Below are positions 32,507-39,326 of a DNA stretch of 49,991 nt, in pieces. Position 1 is the stretch's first letter, and each line of letters begins with the position of its first letter. Location: contig CACXXH010000026.1 of NCBI GenBank assembly GCA_902771595.1, positions 1-49,991 of the forward strand, given 5' to 3'. The stretch comes from Fibrobacter succinogenes. Lineage in GTDB: Bacteria; Fibrobacterota; Fibrobacteria; Fibrobacterales; Fibrobacteraceae. A program made the position numbers and the translations under genes. The notes below the pieces were generated by a model. It was not told the origin of the DNA, searched no databases, and saw nothing but the letters and a program-made list of their open reading frames with translations.

Positions 32507-32836
32507 ATGATTAAGAAATTGTCCGATTACGAGGCGTACCTGAAAACGCTCCTGGAGACGGGTCGTCCGCTGAATGCCGAGCAACTGCTGTCGGTGCGTA
32601 CGCATATCGGATTTTTCCAACATGAGCGCCTTGCGCACGAAATCGTGCTCGTACTTTTTGCCCTCCTCACAGTCGGGAGTTTCCTCTTCTTTGTGGCGTG
32701 TCCCGACATTCCCGTCCTCGTACTCGCGGCTCTTTTCTTTGCGCTTCTGGTGCCCTATATCAAGCACTACTACGGGCTCGAAAACGGCGTGCAGCGCCTG
32801 TACGATCTATACGCATCTCTCGAAAAGCTTCAGTAG
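32507..32836 (+). CDS. Small two-helix membrane protein, unknown function
   Basis: A 109-residue protein: an N-terminal amphipathic region (residues 1-40), a hydrophobic hairpin of two helices (about 43-63 and 66-84, separated by a CPDIP turn), and a C-terminal charged helix. The start is ATG 32507: AAAAGG is six bases upstream. The ATG at 32502 is followed by an immediate stop in its own frame, and the open frame's first ATG (32339) lies inside the acyl-CoA synthetase gene. I do not recognise the family. It is divergent from the acyl-CoA synthetase gene. Confidence 0.75.
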   Translation: MIKKLSDYEAYLKTLLETGRPLNAEQLLSVRTHIGFFQHERLAHEIVLVLFALLTVGSFLFFVACPDIPVLVLAALFFALLVPYIKHYYGLENGVQRLYDLYASLEKLQ

Positions 32837-32877
32837 GCGTGGGCCCGAAATGCGGCGTACGTGCCTAGCATGAATTG

Positions 32878-32909
32878 CAAAAAAACACGTCCCGAAGAAC
32901 GGGGCGTGT
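32878..32909 (-). terminator. Terminator for the minus-strand OMP/lipoprotein operon
   Basis: A perfect 10-bp stem (32885-32894 with 32900-32909, one T-G, loop AAGAA). On the minus strand it is followed by a run of T (complement of the A-run 32878-32885), so it ends the transcript that comes from 36.4 kb. Confidence 0.85.
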
Positions 32910-33016
32910 CTTATGCAAAAGGATACTTTCAGAAGAACTTAGTCAGTGAACATCTTGCTTTCGGAACCCGAGCCAATGTTCATTTTGCTGTTGTCTTCAC
33001 GCGAGTAGATTCGACA

Positions 33017-33145
33017 TTACTCTTCTGTAGTGTCGATGATGTTACTCATGCGCGGAGAAGTGATGGTGCTGTCGTTTCCTGCGGAGCATGCGGTGAGAGC
33101 GGCAAGCATCATGGAGCAGAAGAGAATAGCAATAAATTTTTTCAT
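33017..33145 (-). CDS. 42-residue lipoprotein, partner of upstream outer-membrane protein
   Basis: A tiny open frame too short for usual gene finders: MKKFIAILFCSMMLAALTAC is a signal peptide with lipobox LTAC, so the mature lipopeptide is only 23 residues (CSAGNDSTITSPRMSNIIDTTEE). GGGAG lies eight bases upstream of ATG 33145. It begins 15 bases after the stop of the outer-membrane protein gene, exactly as the Ser-rich lipoprotein (34613) begins 14 bases after its paralogue. Both lipoproteins share MKKF at the start and a TTITGP/STITSP motif shortly after the Cys. If the TAA at 33017-33019 were read through, 25 more sense codons follow in frame to the TAA at 32939-32941. Strong candidate for a real gene. 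Confidence 0.7.
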   Translation of the reverse strand: MKKFIAILFCSMMLAALTACSAGNDSTITSPRMSNIIDTTEE

Positions 33146-33160
33146 GATAGAGTCTCCCGA

Positions 33161-34555
33161 TTAGAAGTAGATGAAGCCGCCGAAGTTGGCGAGGATGTTG
33201 TTGTTTTCGTCGGAGAATCCGCGGAAGGGATTGCTGTAGAAGGTGTTCTCGATGGAGGCTTCCACTGCGAAGTTGTTGTACTGGAAGCGGAGACCAAGAT
33301 TGACTCTGGTCGCACCCGTGAGGGAACGAATCCTGGTCGCACTGCTCTTCACGATGGAGATTTCGTCTTCGTAGTTTTCGATGAAGTCTTCGTCTTCCAT
33401 GGAGAACAGAGTCCAAGTGTAGTCGGCTCCGCCATAGACCATCCAGCAGTTGCCGAGAGCGATTTCGGCAAAGATGTTCGGCTGGGTGTAAATGCCCATG
33501 GTGAAATATTCGTCCTTGTTTTGGTGGGCCTTGTCGTCAAATTCGTCGTAGAATACGAACGGAGCGCGGGTGTTGAGGCCGAGCAAGACGCGAGCGCCGT
33601 TCCCCTGGAGGATGGTGGCGCCGATGTTGAGTGCCGGCTGGATGTAGACGTTTGCATCCTTACCCGTGGTATCTACCTTTGTGGTCTTCGTGCCGTCTTC
33701 TCTCGATTTGATTGTGGTTTCTTTCGAGTAGGCGTTTTCGTGACGCGTGAATGTAACGGCAGCGTTCCAGAACATTTTCTTTGCCGAAGGATCGTTGCTC
33801 ACGGCGACCGTACCGCCGAAATCCCAGAAGTCGTTTTCGATGTCAACCATAACGTTTTCATCGGCGTCCTCGTCTCCCATAGATACGGAGGGCTCGGTCT
33901 GGTAGGTGAGCCAGAACAGGGAGGCGTTCAGGTCGATGCCGCCCAGCGGAAGCGCGAACCTTGCACGGACCATGTCGCCTGCAGAGACCGTGTACAAGTC
34001 TTCGGTTTCCTCGTGGAAGGGGTCACGGGTTTTGGTGAAGGTGAGTTCCTTGCCGAAAGCGTAGCTGATAGATGCGCCGAAGCCCTTGTTTGCGATACCG
34101 ACGGTGGTACGTCCGAGGTTGCCGGCATTTTCGAAGGAGATGAACTTCGTGCTTCCTTCGCCGAACGAAACTGCGCTGAACCTGCTGGTGGGTTCCAAGT
34201 AGACGAACTTGGAACCGGCCATCTTGTAGGGCTTGTTCAGGTTGTCGGCGACGGTCGCATCAGCGGCCTGGTTGCCGACGTTGTTGTACGCGATGCCATG
34301 AAGGGCGGGCTTAGCGGCCGGCGCTTCTTCTTGAGCAGGCGCAGGAGCTGCCTGGGGTGCCAGAATCAAGGTCTGAGCCTTGGGTGCAGGAGCGGGAGCC
34401 GGTGCCGGAGTTGGTGTCGGCTCGCTGGCGGGGGCTGTAGCTTCTTCAGATGCCGGGGCTGACGCCGGGGCGTCGGCACTAGTAATCAGTCGTTCCTGGG
34501 CCATGGCGGCAGTCATTGCTACCGCTGCAGTCAAGGTGATCAATTTAATGTTCAT
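33161..34555 (-). CDS. Outer-membrane protein with Pro/Ala-rich N-terminal linker (paralogue of 35158 gene)
   Basis: A 464-residue exported protein. The signal peptide (MNIKLITLTAAVAMTAAMA) is followed by a Pro/Ala/Glu linker at about residues 25-85, then a beta-rich barrel-like domain ending in ...FGGFIYF with C-terminal Phe. The domain shares clear patches with the protein at 35158: LHGxAYxN, PYxMxGS, YSNPFRGF near the end. ATG 34555 is chosen: AAAGGA is six bases upstream, and the first ATG of the frame (34576) adds only a charged heptapeptide. I do not recognise a named family. Second barrel gene in a run of four; the 42-residue lipoprotein follows. Confidence 0.78.
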   Translation of the reverse strand: MNIKLITLTAAVAMTAAMAQERLITSADAPASAPASEEATAPASEPTPTPAPAPAPAPKAQTLILAPQAAPAPAQEEAPAAKPALHGIAYNNVGNQAADATVADNLNKPYKMAGSKFVYLEPTSRFSAVSFGEGSTKFISFENAGNLGRTTVGIANKGFGASISYAFGKELTFTKTRDPFHEETEDLYTVSAGDMVRARFALPLGGIDLNASLFWLTYQTEPSVSMGDEDADENVMVDIENDFWDFGGTVAVSNDPSAKKMFWNAAVTFTRHENAYSKETTIKSREDGTKTTKVDTTGKDANVYIQPALNIGATILQGNGARVLLGLNTRAPFVFYDEFDDKAHQNKDEYFTMGIYTQPNIFAEIALGNCWMVYGGADYTWTLFSMEDEDFIENYEDEISIVKSSATRIRSLTGATRVNLGLRFQYNNFAVEASIENTFYSNPFRGFSDENNNILANFGGFIYF

Positions 34556-34612
34556 TCTGTATCCTTTGTTATGCATTTAAACTTTTTGTGTTAAACCTAA
34601 AATCCTTTTGGA

Positions 34613-35143
34613 TCAATCTTCGCTCGCAGAACTGTCGGGTTCTTCGGAGCTGCTGGATTCCTCAATGCTGGATGAGGATACCTCAATGCTGGATGAGGAT
34701 ACCTCGCTTGAAGAAGAGTCGGGTTCTTCAGAACTGCTGGATTCTTCTACGCTGGAGGAAGATGCTTCGCTCGAAGAGCTTTCGGGTTCTTCGGAACTGC
34801 TGGATTCCTCGATGCTGGAGGAAGATTTCACTTCGCTCGAAGAACTTTCGGGAGCGGAGGACGAACTCGACGAGACGGATGAACTCGACGAGACGGACGA
34901 ACTGGAGTATTCGGAACTGCTCGATTCTTCTTCGCTGCTCGACGAGGATGTCGCACTGCTGGAGCTTAGAGAACTAGACGAAGTCTCGCTGCTCGAAGAT
35001 CTTGCGGAACTGCTGGAAATCTCGGCGAAAGAATGACCGTGCGGCGTCTTGCTGTTGAAGGGGCCGGTGATGGTGGTCTCGTTGGAACACGCTGCGATAA
35101 GGGCGAGACCCAGGAATAAGGCTACTGAAAAAAACTTTTTCAT
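34613..35143 (-). CDS. Lipoprotein consisting of a Ser/Glu repeat tail only
   Basis: A 176-residue lipoprotein. The signal peptide MKKFFSVALFLGLALIAAC is followed by ~25 residues (CSNETTITGPFNSKTPHGHSFAE) and then about 130 residues of SSSS alternating with EE, EP, EV, IE, ending SASED. No folded domain follows, unlike other Ser-linker lipoproteins here (7837, 38245, 40918). GAGGAAGAG precedes ATG 35143. It lies 14 bases after the outer-membrane protein stop and 57 bases before the next barrel gene. It may be a surface spacer or brush, a glycosylation platform, or the remnant of a lipoprotein that lost its C-terminal domain; the sequence does not decide. Confidence 0.8.
   Translation of the reverse strand: MKKFFSVALFLGLALIAACSNETTITGPFNSKTPHGHSFAEISSSSARSSSSETSSSSLSSSSATSSSSSEEESSSSEYSSSSVSSSSSVSSSSSSAPESSSSEVKSSSSIEESSSSEEPESSSSEASSSSVEESSSSEEPDSSSSEVSSSSIEVSSSSIEESSSSEEPDSSASED
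34661..34702. repeat. 21-bp perfect tandem repeat within Ser/Glu lipoprotein gene
   Basis: CTCAATGCTGGATGAGGATA plus C is present twice without a gap (34661-34681 and 34682-34702). The unit is seven codons, so gain or loss keeps the frame. Looser copies of a longer unit surround it. Confidence 0.85.
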
Positions 35144-35157
35144 ATTCTCTTCCTCGG

Positions 35158-36369
35158 CTAGAATGTTATGATTCCGGCGAAGTCATATGCAATGGCGCTC
35201 CCGTCAAAACCTCTGAAGGGATTGCTGTACATGCCGGCTTCGATTCCCGCTTCAAGCGTGATGTTCTTGTAATTGAAGCGTGCACCCGTACTCATGTAGG
35301 GGACACCCGTCTTAGTAGAGAATTCCATGAGGTTGTTTCTTGTTTCCTCGTGTATTTCCCAGTGCTCGATGTATTTTTCGCGAAGGGCGGAAGAACTCCA
35401 CGTATAATAAGTGCTACCCCAGAGCATCACGTATTCGTTCAGAATATATTCTGCGAGGATGTGCGGTGTGAAGGAGATGCTTCCCCGCAGGTAGTAGTCC
35501 ATGCGGTGGTTTTCTTTGTCCTTGAGCCAATCGTAGATGTTGGCCGTGATGGAGGTGTTGTTGCCGATATGGACGCGGCCGTTCTTCGACTTCAGGATGA
35601 TGTCGCCGAAGTTGTAGAAGAGGTTTATGTAGGTGTAGTTCTGGTTCGAACGGGTCTCGACGTCGTAGTTTTCGTCCGGGAGTTCCTCGCTAGTGAGGGA
35701 GGAATCAAGCGTCTGGAAATAACGGTTGGCCGATGCTCCGAAACTCCAGGAGAAGTCCTTGGCGGAAGGCTTGTTCGTGAAGGTGAGACCGCCGCCGAAG
35801 TTGTGGCTGAGCCTGCTGTATTCCTTTACGGTTTTGCCTTCGCTGTCGGCGTATTTCCATGTGTAGACGGAATCGCCGTTAGACTGGGAGTAGCGGAGGG
35901 TCGTGGTGAAATCGACGGAGGTGAACGGAAGCGATAGACGGAGCGTGAAGTTGTTGGCGGAGGAGCCGACGATTTCGTCGGTCTTGAGCTTGTGGTAGGG
36001 GGAACTCTGCTCGAAGAAGCTCAGTTTTTCGCCGACGCTGAATGCGAAGCTGAAACCGAGGGACTTAGTGGCGATGCCGAGCATGGCCTGGGAGTTTATG
36101 TAGGCGAGGAAGGTGGTGTGCTCGCCGGACGTGTAGCTTGCGACGCCGTAGACGTTAGTCGGGCCCAGGGCAACCAGGTTGCTCCCGTACATGAGGTAGG
36201 GCGTGTAAATGTTCCGTTGCACGGAAGGGGCTTCGCCAGGTGTCCTTGTGGCGTTATAGTAGGCGCTCCCGTGTAGAACATTGAAGTTGGCCGTATCAGA
36301 TTCATTTTCTGCAAATGTTGTTGCAAAAAATAGGGACAACATTGTCAATAGTAATTTAGGCTTCATCAT
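35158..36369 (-). CDS. Outer-membrane protein (paralogue of 33161 gene)
   Basis: A 403-residue exported protein: signal peptide MMKPKLLLTMLSLFFATTFA, then alternating amphipathic strands of a probable outer-membrane barrel ending in ...YDFAGIITF. It shares LHGSAYYN, PYLMYGS, NPFRGF and the terminal FAG-F patch with the 33161 protein but lacks its Pro/Ala linker. First gene of the minus-strand run 36369-33017. The start has GGAAC close to two adjacent ATG codons (36369 and 36366); either may be used. I do not recognise a named family. Confidence 0.78.
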   Translation of the reverse strand: MMKPKLLLTMLSLFFATTFAENESDTANFNVLHGSAYYNATRTPGEAPSVQRNIYTPYLMYGSNLVALGPTNVYGVASYTSGEHTTFLAYINSQAMLGIATKSLGFSFAFSVGEKLSFFEQSSPYHKLKTDEIVGSSANNFTLRLSLPFTSVDFTTTLRYSQSNGDSVYTWKYADSEGKTVKEYSRLSHNFGGGLTFTNKPSAKDFSWSFGASANRYFQTLDSSLTSEELPDENYDVETRSNQNYTYINLFYNFGDIILKSKNGRVHIGNNTSITANIYDWLKDKENHRMDYYLRGSISFTPHILAEYILNEYVMLWGSTYYTWSSSALREKYIEHWEIHEETRNNLMEFSTKTGVPYMSTGARFNYKNITLEAGIEAGMYSNPFRGFDGSAIAYDFAGIITF

Positions 36370-36763
36370 CGTTCCGAATTAATTTAGATGAATGATAACA
36401 AAAAAATAGTGTTTTTTGGGGAAATGTGTTCAATATTTGTGTTGTTTTTTGTTGTGGATTAATTTTATTTAACGCAAAATAAGCGTAGAATAATTTTTTA
36501 TTGATTTTTAACGAGAACATATATTTCAAATATTCATTTAAATTTGCCTGAAATTAAGAATATGGAATACTTTCTCACTGTGAATTTAGAGAACAATTAA
36601 AACAGGTGTAATCGGGAATGTTTCCGAAAATTTTATTGGAAGCCGCCGGCAAGACCGATGTGTTCCGCTCAGCGGTTTTCAAACAATAGCCAAGACTAAG
36701 GAAAGTGAGGGGGTGCCCTTGTGGGCAGAAACCTGCGGGTGTTATTTTACTACATTTTTTGAC
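36370..36763. other. 394-base AT-rich intergenic region between divergent genes
   Basis: The first ~230 bases (36370-36600) are very AT-rich and hold candidate promoter words in both directions, such as TATATTTC (36520-36527) and its overlapping reverse-strand AATATTTG (36534-36527), but no convincing -35/-10 pair. From 36601 to about 36740 the composition becomes balanced and folded (see the candidate RNA). No protein-coding frame with a start and Shine-Dalgarno is visible. Confidence 0.6.
36603..36735 (+). ncRNA. Candidate structured RNA leader (weakly cobalamin-riboswitch-like)
   Basis: CAGGT (36603-36607) can pair with ACCTG (36731-36735), closing a ~133-nt element. Inside are AATCGGGAAT (36610-36619), a TTCC/GGAA stem near 36622-36641, hairpin CCGCT-C-AGCGG (36665-36675) and GCCC-TTGT-GGGC (36715-36726). 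The 5' AGGT..AAT-GGGAA and the 3' GGCAG-AA-ACCTGC words are where a cobalamin riboswitch has similar words, but the core GTG(A)AAATC and CACTGT boxes are not recognisable. It ends 28 bases before the ATG of the TPR gene. It could be another riboswitch class, a small RNA or chance. Confidence 0.3.
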
Positions 36764-38119
36764 ATGAGTATTAGACTTTCTGTGGCGGCGCTTACGCTTG
36801 CCTTCTCGTTTGGTATATCCTTCGCTGCTGACCCGCGCATTGAGCAGGGCGCAATTTTCGAGGCCAAGGGCGATTACGAAATGGCTCTCGGCGAATACAG
36901 GGCCCTCCTTGCGGAACAGCCCCAGAATTCCGAGGCGTATTTCTTGGCTGCGGAAGTCTACCTCAAGATGCCCAAGCAGGATCTTGCACGTGCATTGGCC
37001 AATTACCGTCTGGCGTACAAGTTTACGCCGACCATGAGCAAGGCGTATGAAGGTGCTGCCAAGGTCTACAGGCTTATGGGCCAGAAGGCCAAGGCCGAAG
37101 AAGAACTCGCGAAGGACCCGAAGAACAGGCCTGTCGAAGAGGTTGCCGCCCCTGCCGCGGAATCCGCTCCGGCCGAAGCTCCTGTTGCCGCAGCGCCTGC
37201 TCCGCAGAAGGCCGCAGAAGTGGCTCCGGAGCCGGTCAAGGTAAGCGAACCCGCACCGCAGAAGGTTGCGGAACCTGCCGAAAAGAAAATTGCCGAAACG
37301 CCGAAGCCGGTTGAGGCTCCCAAGGCGGAACCCTCCTCCGATCCGTTCGAGATGGGAAAGGCGCTGCTCGCCGAAGGCAAGTACAAGGAAGCTGCCGCGA
37401 TGTGGCGCGAAGTCCTCGCGAAGCAGCCCGGACATGCCGGCGCCTATTTCTATGCGGGCGTGACCCGTTACGAGATGGGCGAGTACGACAAGGCTGAATT
37501 CAACCTGAAGAAGGGTCTTGCCTACAAGGAACAGGGAAACGACGCGAACTACTACTTGGCCCTGGTCTACCAGAAGACTAACCGCGTTGAACTGGAAAAG
37601 AAGGCTCTTTCTGCGTATATCAAGAAGGCTGCCCCCGACGCAAAGTTCCGTGCGTTGGCGGAGAATCGAATTGCCGAAATGAAGGCCGCGGCCGAAGCGG
37701 CGAAGGCGGAGACGGAACCCGTTGCCGCGACGAAGCCTGTTGAAGAACCGGTCAAGGCAAATGCGCAGGCGTCTGCTCCGGCGCAGAAGGCCGTTGCCGC
37801 AGCTCCCGCTTCTGCAAACGATGAATTCAGCGTGGCGAATGCGAACAGCCTCTTCAAGAGCGGCAATCTCGCCGAGGCGCTCCGCATCTACAAGGCGCTC
37901 CTGGACAAGGAAATCAGCACCGACGATCGCTATTTCGCGATGCTCCAGATGGGCAACATTTACCGCGAACTCCGCGATTTCCATAGCGCCGTGACCCGTT
38001 ACCGCACCGTGGTGCAGCAGTATCCGGAATCCGACTGGGCTGCCGAAGCCGAACGCGCTCTCGAAGATGCCGTGTGGCTCGAAAGGCATGCTTCGGAACT
38101 CCCGCGCCGCACGCGTTAG
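36764..38119 (+). CDS. Exported TPR-repeat protein
   Basis: A 451-residue protein with signal peptide MSIRLSVAALTLAFSFGISFA. TPR helices lie at about residues 25-105, 205-300 and 355-435 (for example AIFEAKGDYEMALGEYRALLAEQP, KALLAEGKYKEAAAMWREVLAKQP, LFKSGNLAEALRIYKALLDKE), separated by two Pro/Ala/Glu/Lys linkers. The last block resembles YbgF/BamD-type TPRs. It is a periplasmic or outer-membrane-associated scaffold; partners are not evident. ATG 36764 is chosen because the signal peptide starts there; no Shine-Dalgarno is present. It is preceded by a possible structured RNA. Confidence 0.85.
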   Translation: MSIRLSVAALTLAFSFGISFAADPRIEQGAIFEAKGDYEMALGEYRALLAEQPQNSEAYFLAAEVYLKMPKQDLARALANYRLAYKFTPTMSKAYEGAAKVYRLMGQKAKAEEELAKDPKNRPVEEVAAPAAESAPAEAPVAAAPAPQKAAEVAPEPVKVSEPAPQKVAEPAEKKIAETPKPVEAPKAEPSSDPFEMGKALLAEGKYKEAAAMWREVLAKQPGHAGAYFYAGVTRYEMGEYDKAEFNLKKGLAYKEQGNDANYYLALVYQKTNRVELEKKALSAYIKKAAPDAKFRALAENRIAEMKAAAEAAKAETEPVAATKPVEEPVKANAQASAPAQKAVAAAPASANDEFSVANANSLFKSGNLAEALRIYKALLDKEISTDDRYFAMLQMGNIYRELRDFHSAVTRYRTVVQQYPESDWAAEAERALEDAVWLERHASELPRRTR

Positions 38120-38139
38120 TTTTTTTGTAAAAATCCTTG

Positions 38140-38165
38140 AAACACCCCGTAAAATCGGGGTGTTT
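38140..38165 (+). terminator. Terminator after TPR gene
   Basis: AAACACCCCG (38140-38149) pairs perfectly with CGGGGTGTTT (38156-38165), loop TAAAAT. The T-run is short, and the A-rich left arm could make it bidirectional. Confidence 0.75.
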
Positions 38166-38244
38166 GCTGTTTGTCGGCGGTTGCCCCTATTGCTTTTTGT
38201 GGCGTGAAAACATAAATTAAGTAAAAGCTTTTAAGGGATTGGAT

Positions 38245-39267
38245 ATGTCCATCAAAAAAAAGATCAGACAGTGTTTTCTCGCAGGCCTGCTTTCTGGAGG
38301 AGCTGTCCTTTCCGTATGTGCATTCTCCGCGTGCAGTGGTGATTCTGCAACTCCCAGCAGCGCCGATGGCGAAATGAACGCTGCGGAAAAAATTGCGGTC
38401 GCCGACGAAGTGGTAGAGGAAAACGGCTTTGAGGTCTCGAACCAGTCTGCGCCGGAACCCAGCGAAGGCGCTGCCAAACCGGCGGTGCCGGACGTCTCCT
38501 CTTCTAGCGAAGAAACCGTTTCTGATGTGGTGGATTCGGAGACCTCTTCCCTTGATTCCGTTTTCAACATCCTTTTCCCCGACGGCGTTGAAGGCGTCAA
38601 TACGGCGCGTCACGATCCGGACAGTGTGGGCGTGTGGCATTTCTACGACCCCAGGGGAATGCACGACAATCCTGACTTTGCCTATGGCTCCATGACGGAC
38701 CCGCGTGACGGGATTGTCTACAAGACGACGACCATCGGCGGCCAGGTATGGATGGCCGAAAACTTGAACTACTTCGACATCGAAGGGGCTCCGAGTTCTA
38801 TCAAGAACGACTGGTGCTACTGGGATAAGCCCGAGAATTGTGAATCGGCGGGCCGCCTCTACACGTGGACGGTGGCGAAGCGGGTTTGCCCCGAAGGCTG
38901 GCGCTTGCCGACGAATGATGACTGGACCGCATTGTTGACGGCGGTCGGTGCCGATACCCTGAACCCGATTGCCTGGACAGGCGCGAACGTGCTCAAGTCC
39001 AAGAGCGGCTGGGAAAACAGTGGCAGCGGTACGGACGACTTTGGCTTTACGGCGCTCCCGGCGGGCAAGGCGTTCTTCAACGATTTACAGTCCGGGTTTA
39101 CCAACCATGGCTGCAGTTCGTACATGTGGTCTGCGACGGAAGCGGATCTCGCTGCCGGCGGGGATACCTTGGCGTTCAGCGTTGAACTGAATTGCAGCAA
39201 CGAGTTGGCGATAGTCAACACGGTCAAAAAATACAGTGGATTCTCGGTCCGCTGCGTGAAGGAATGA
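38245..39267 (+). CDS. Lipoprotein with Fibrobacter succinogenes major paralogous domain
   Basis: A 340-residue lipoprotein with lipobox AFSAC. A low-complexity acidic/Ser region (residues ~32-100) precedes a domain of ~200 residues: DPRDGIVYKTTTIGGQVWMAENLNY, YTWTVAKRVCPEGWRLPTNDDW, FGFTALPAGK, YMWSATE, FSVRCVKE. This is the Fib_succ_major domain (TIGR02145), a large paralogous family first described in Fibrobacter and also in Bacteroidota, structurally C-type-lectin/formylglycine-enzyme-like by motif. The function is unknown; adhesion or polysaccharide interaction is often assumed. ATG 38245 is chosen: AAGGGA is six bases upstream; the in-frame TTG at 38239 is rejected. Confidence 0.9.
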   Translation: MSIKKKIRQCFLAGLLSGGAVLSVCAFSACSGDSATPSSADGEMNAAEKIAVADEVVEENGFEVSNQSAPEPSEGAAKPAVPDVSSSSEETVSDVVDSETSSLDSVFNILFPDGVEGVNTARHDPDSVGVWHFYDPRGMHDNPDFAYGSMTDPRDGIVYKTTTIGGQVWMAENLNYFDIEGAPSSIKNDWCYWDKPENCESAGRLYTWTVAKRVCPEGWRLPTNDDWTALLTAVGADTLNPIAWTGANVLKSKSGWENSGSGTDDFGFTALPAGKAFFNDLQSGFTNHGCSSYMWSATEADLAAGGDTLAFSVELNCSNELAIVNTVKKYSGFSVRCVKE

Positions 39268-39326
39268 TTTTTGGCGGGAGGCTAAGGATAATGCGCCTCC
39301 TGCTTTGATTTGGATTGAGTGTGGAT

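Noticed and set aside
32861..34462. 533-residue open frame on the plus strand
   Set aside because: Antisense to the 33161 barrel gene and the small lipoprotein; the minus-strand gene has signal peptide, Shine-Dalgarno and a paralogue.
34661..34990. Repetitive DNA that could be taken for a CRISPR array
   Set aside because: Repeats are coding Ser/Glu codons with no regular spacers; no cas genes anywhere in the window.
36603..36735. RNase P RNA, tmRNA or TPP riboswitch in the TPR leader
   Set aside because: GGAAAG and GGGTGCC words look suggestive, but the element is too short for RNase P or tmRNA and lacks the TPP CTGAGA and ACCTGAT elements.
36575..38089. 504-residue open frame on the minus strand
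   Set aside because: Antisense to the TPR gene; Arg/Leu/Gly-rich translation without domain features, caused by GC-rich third positions of the real gene.
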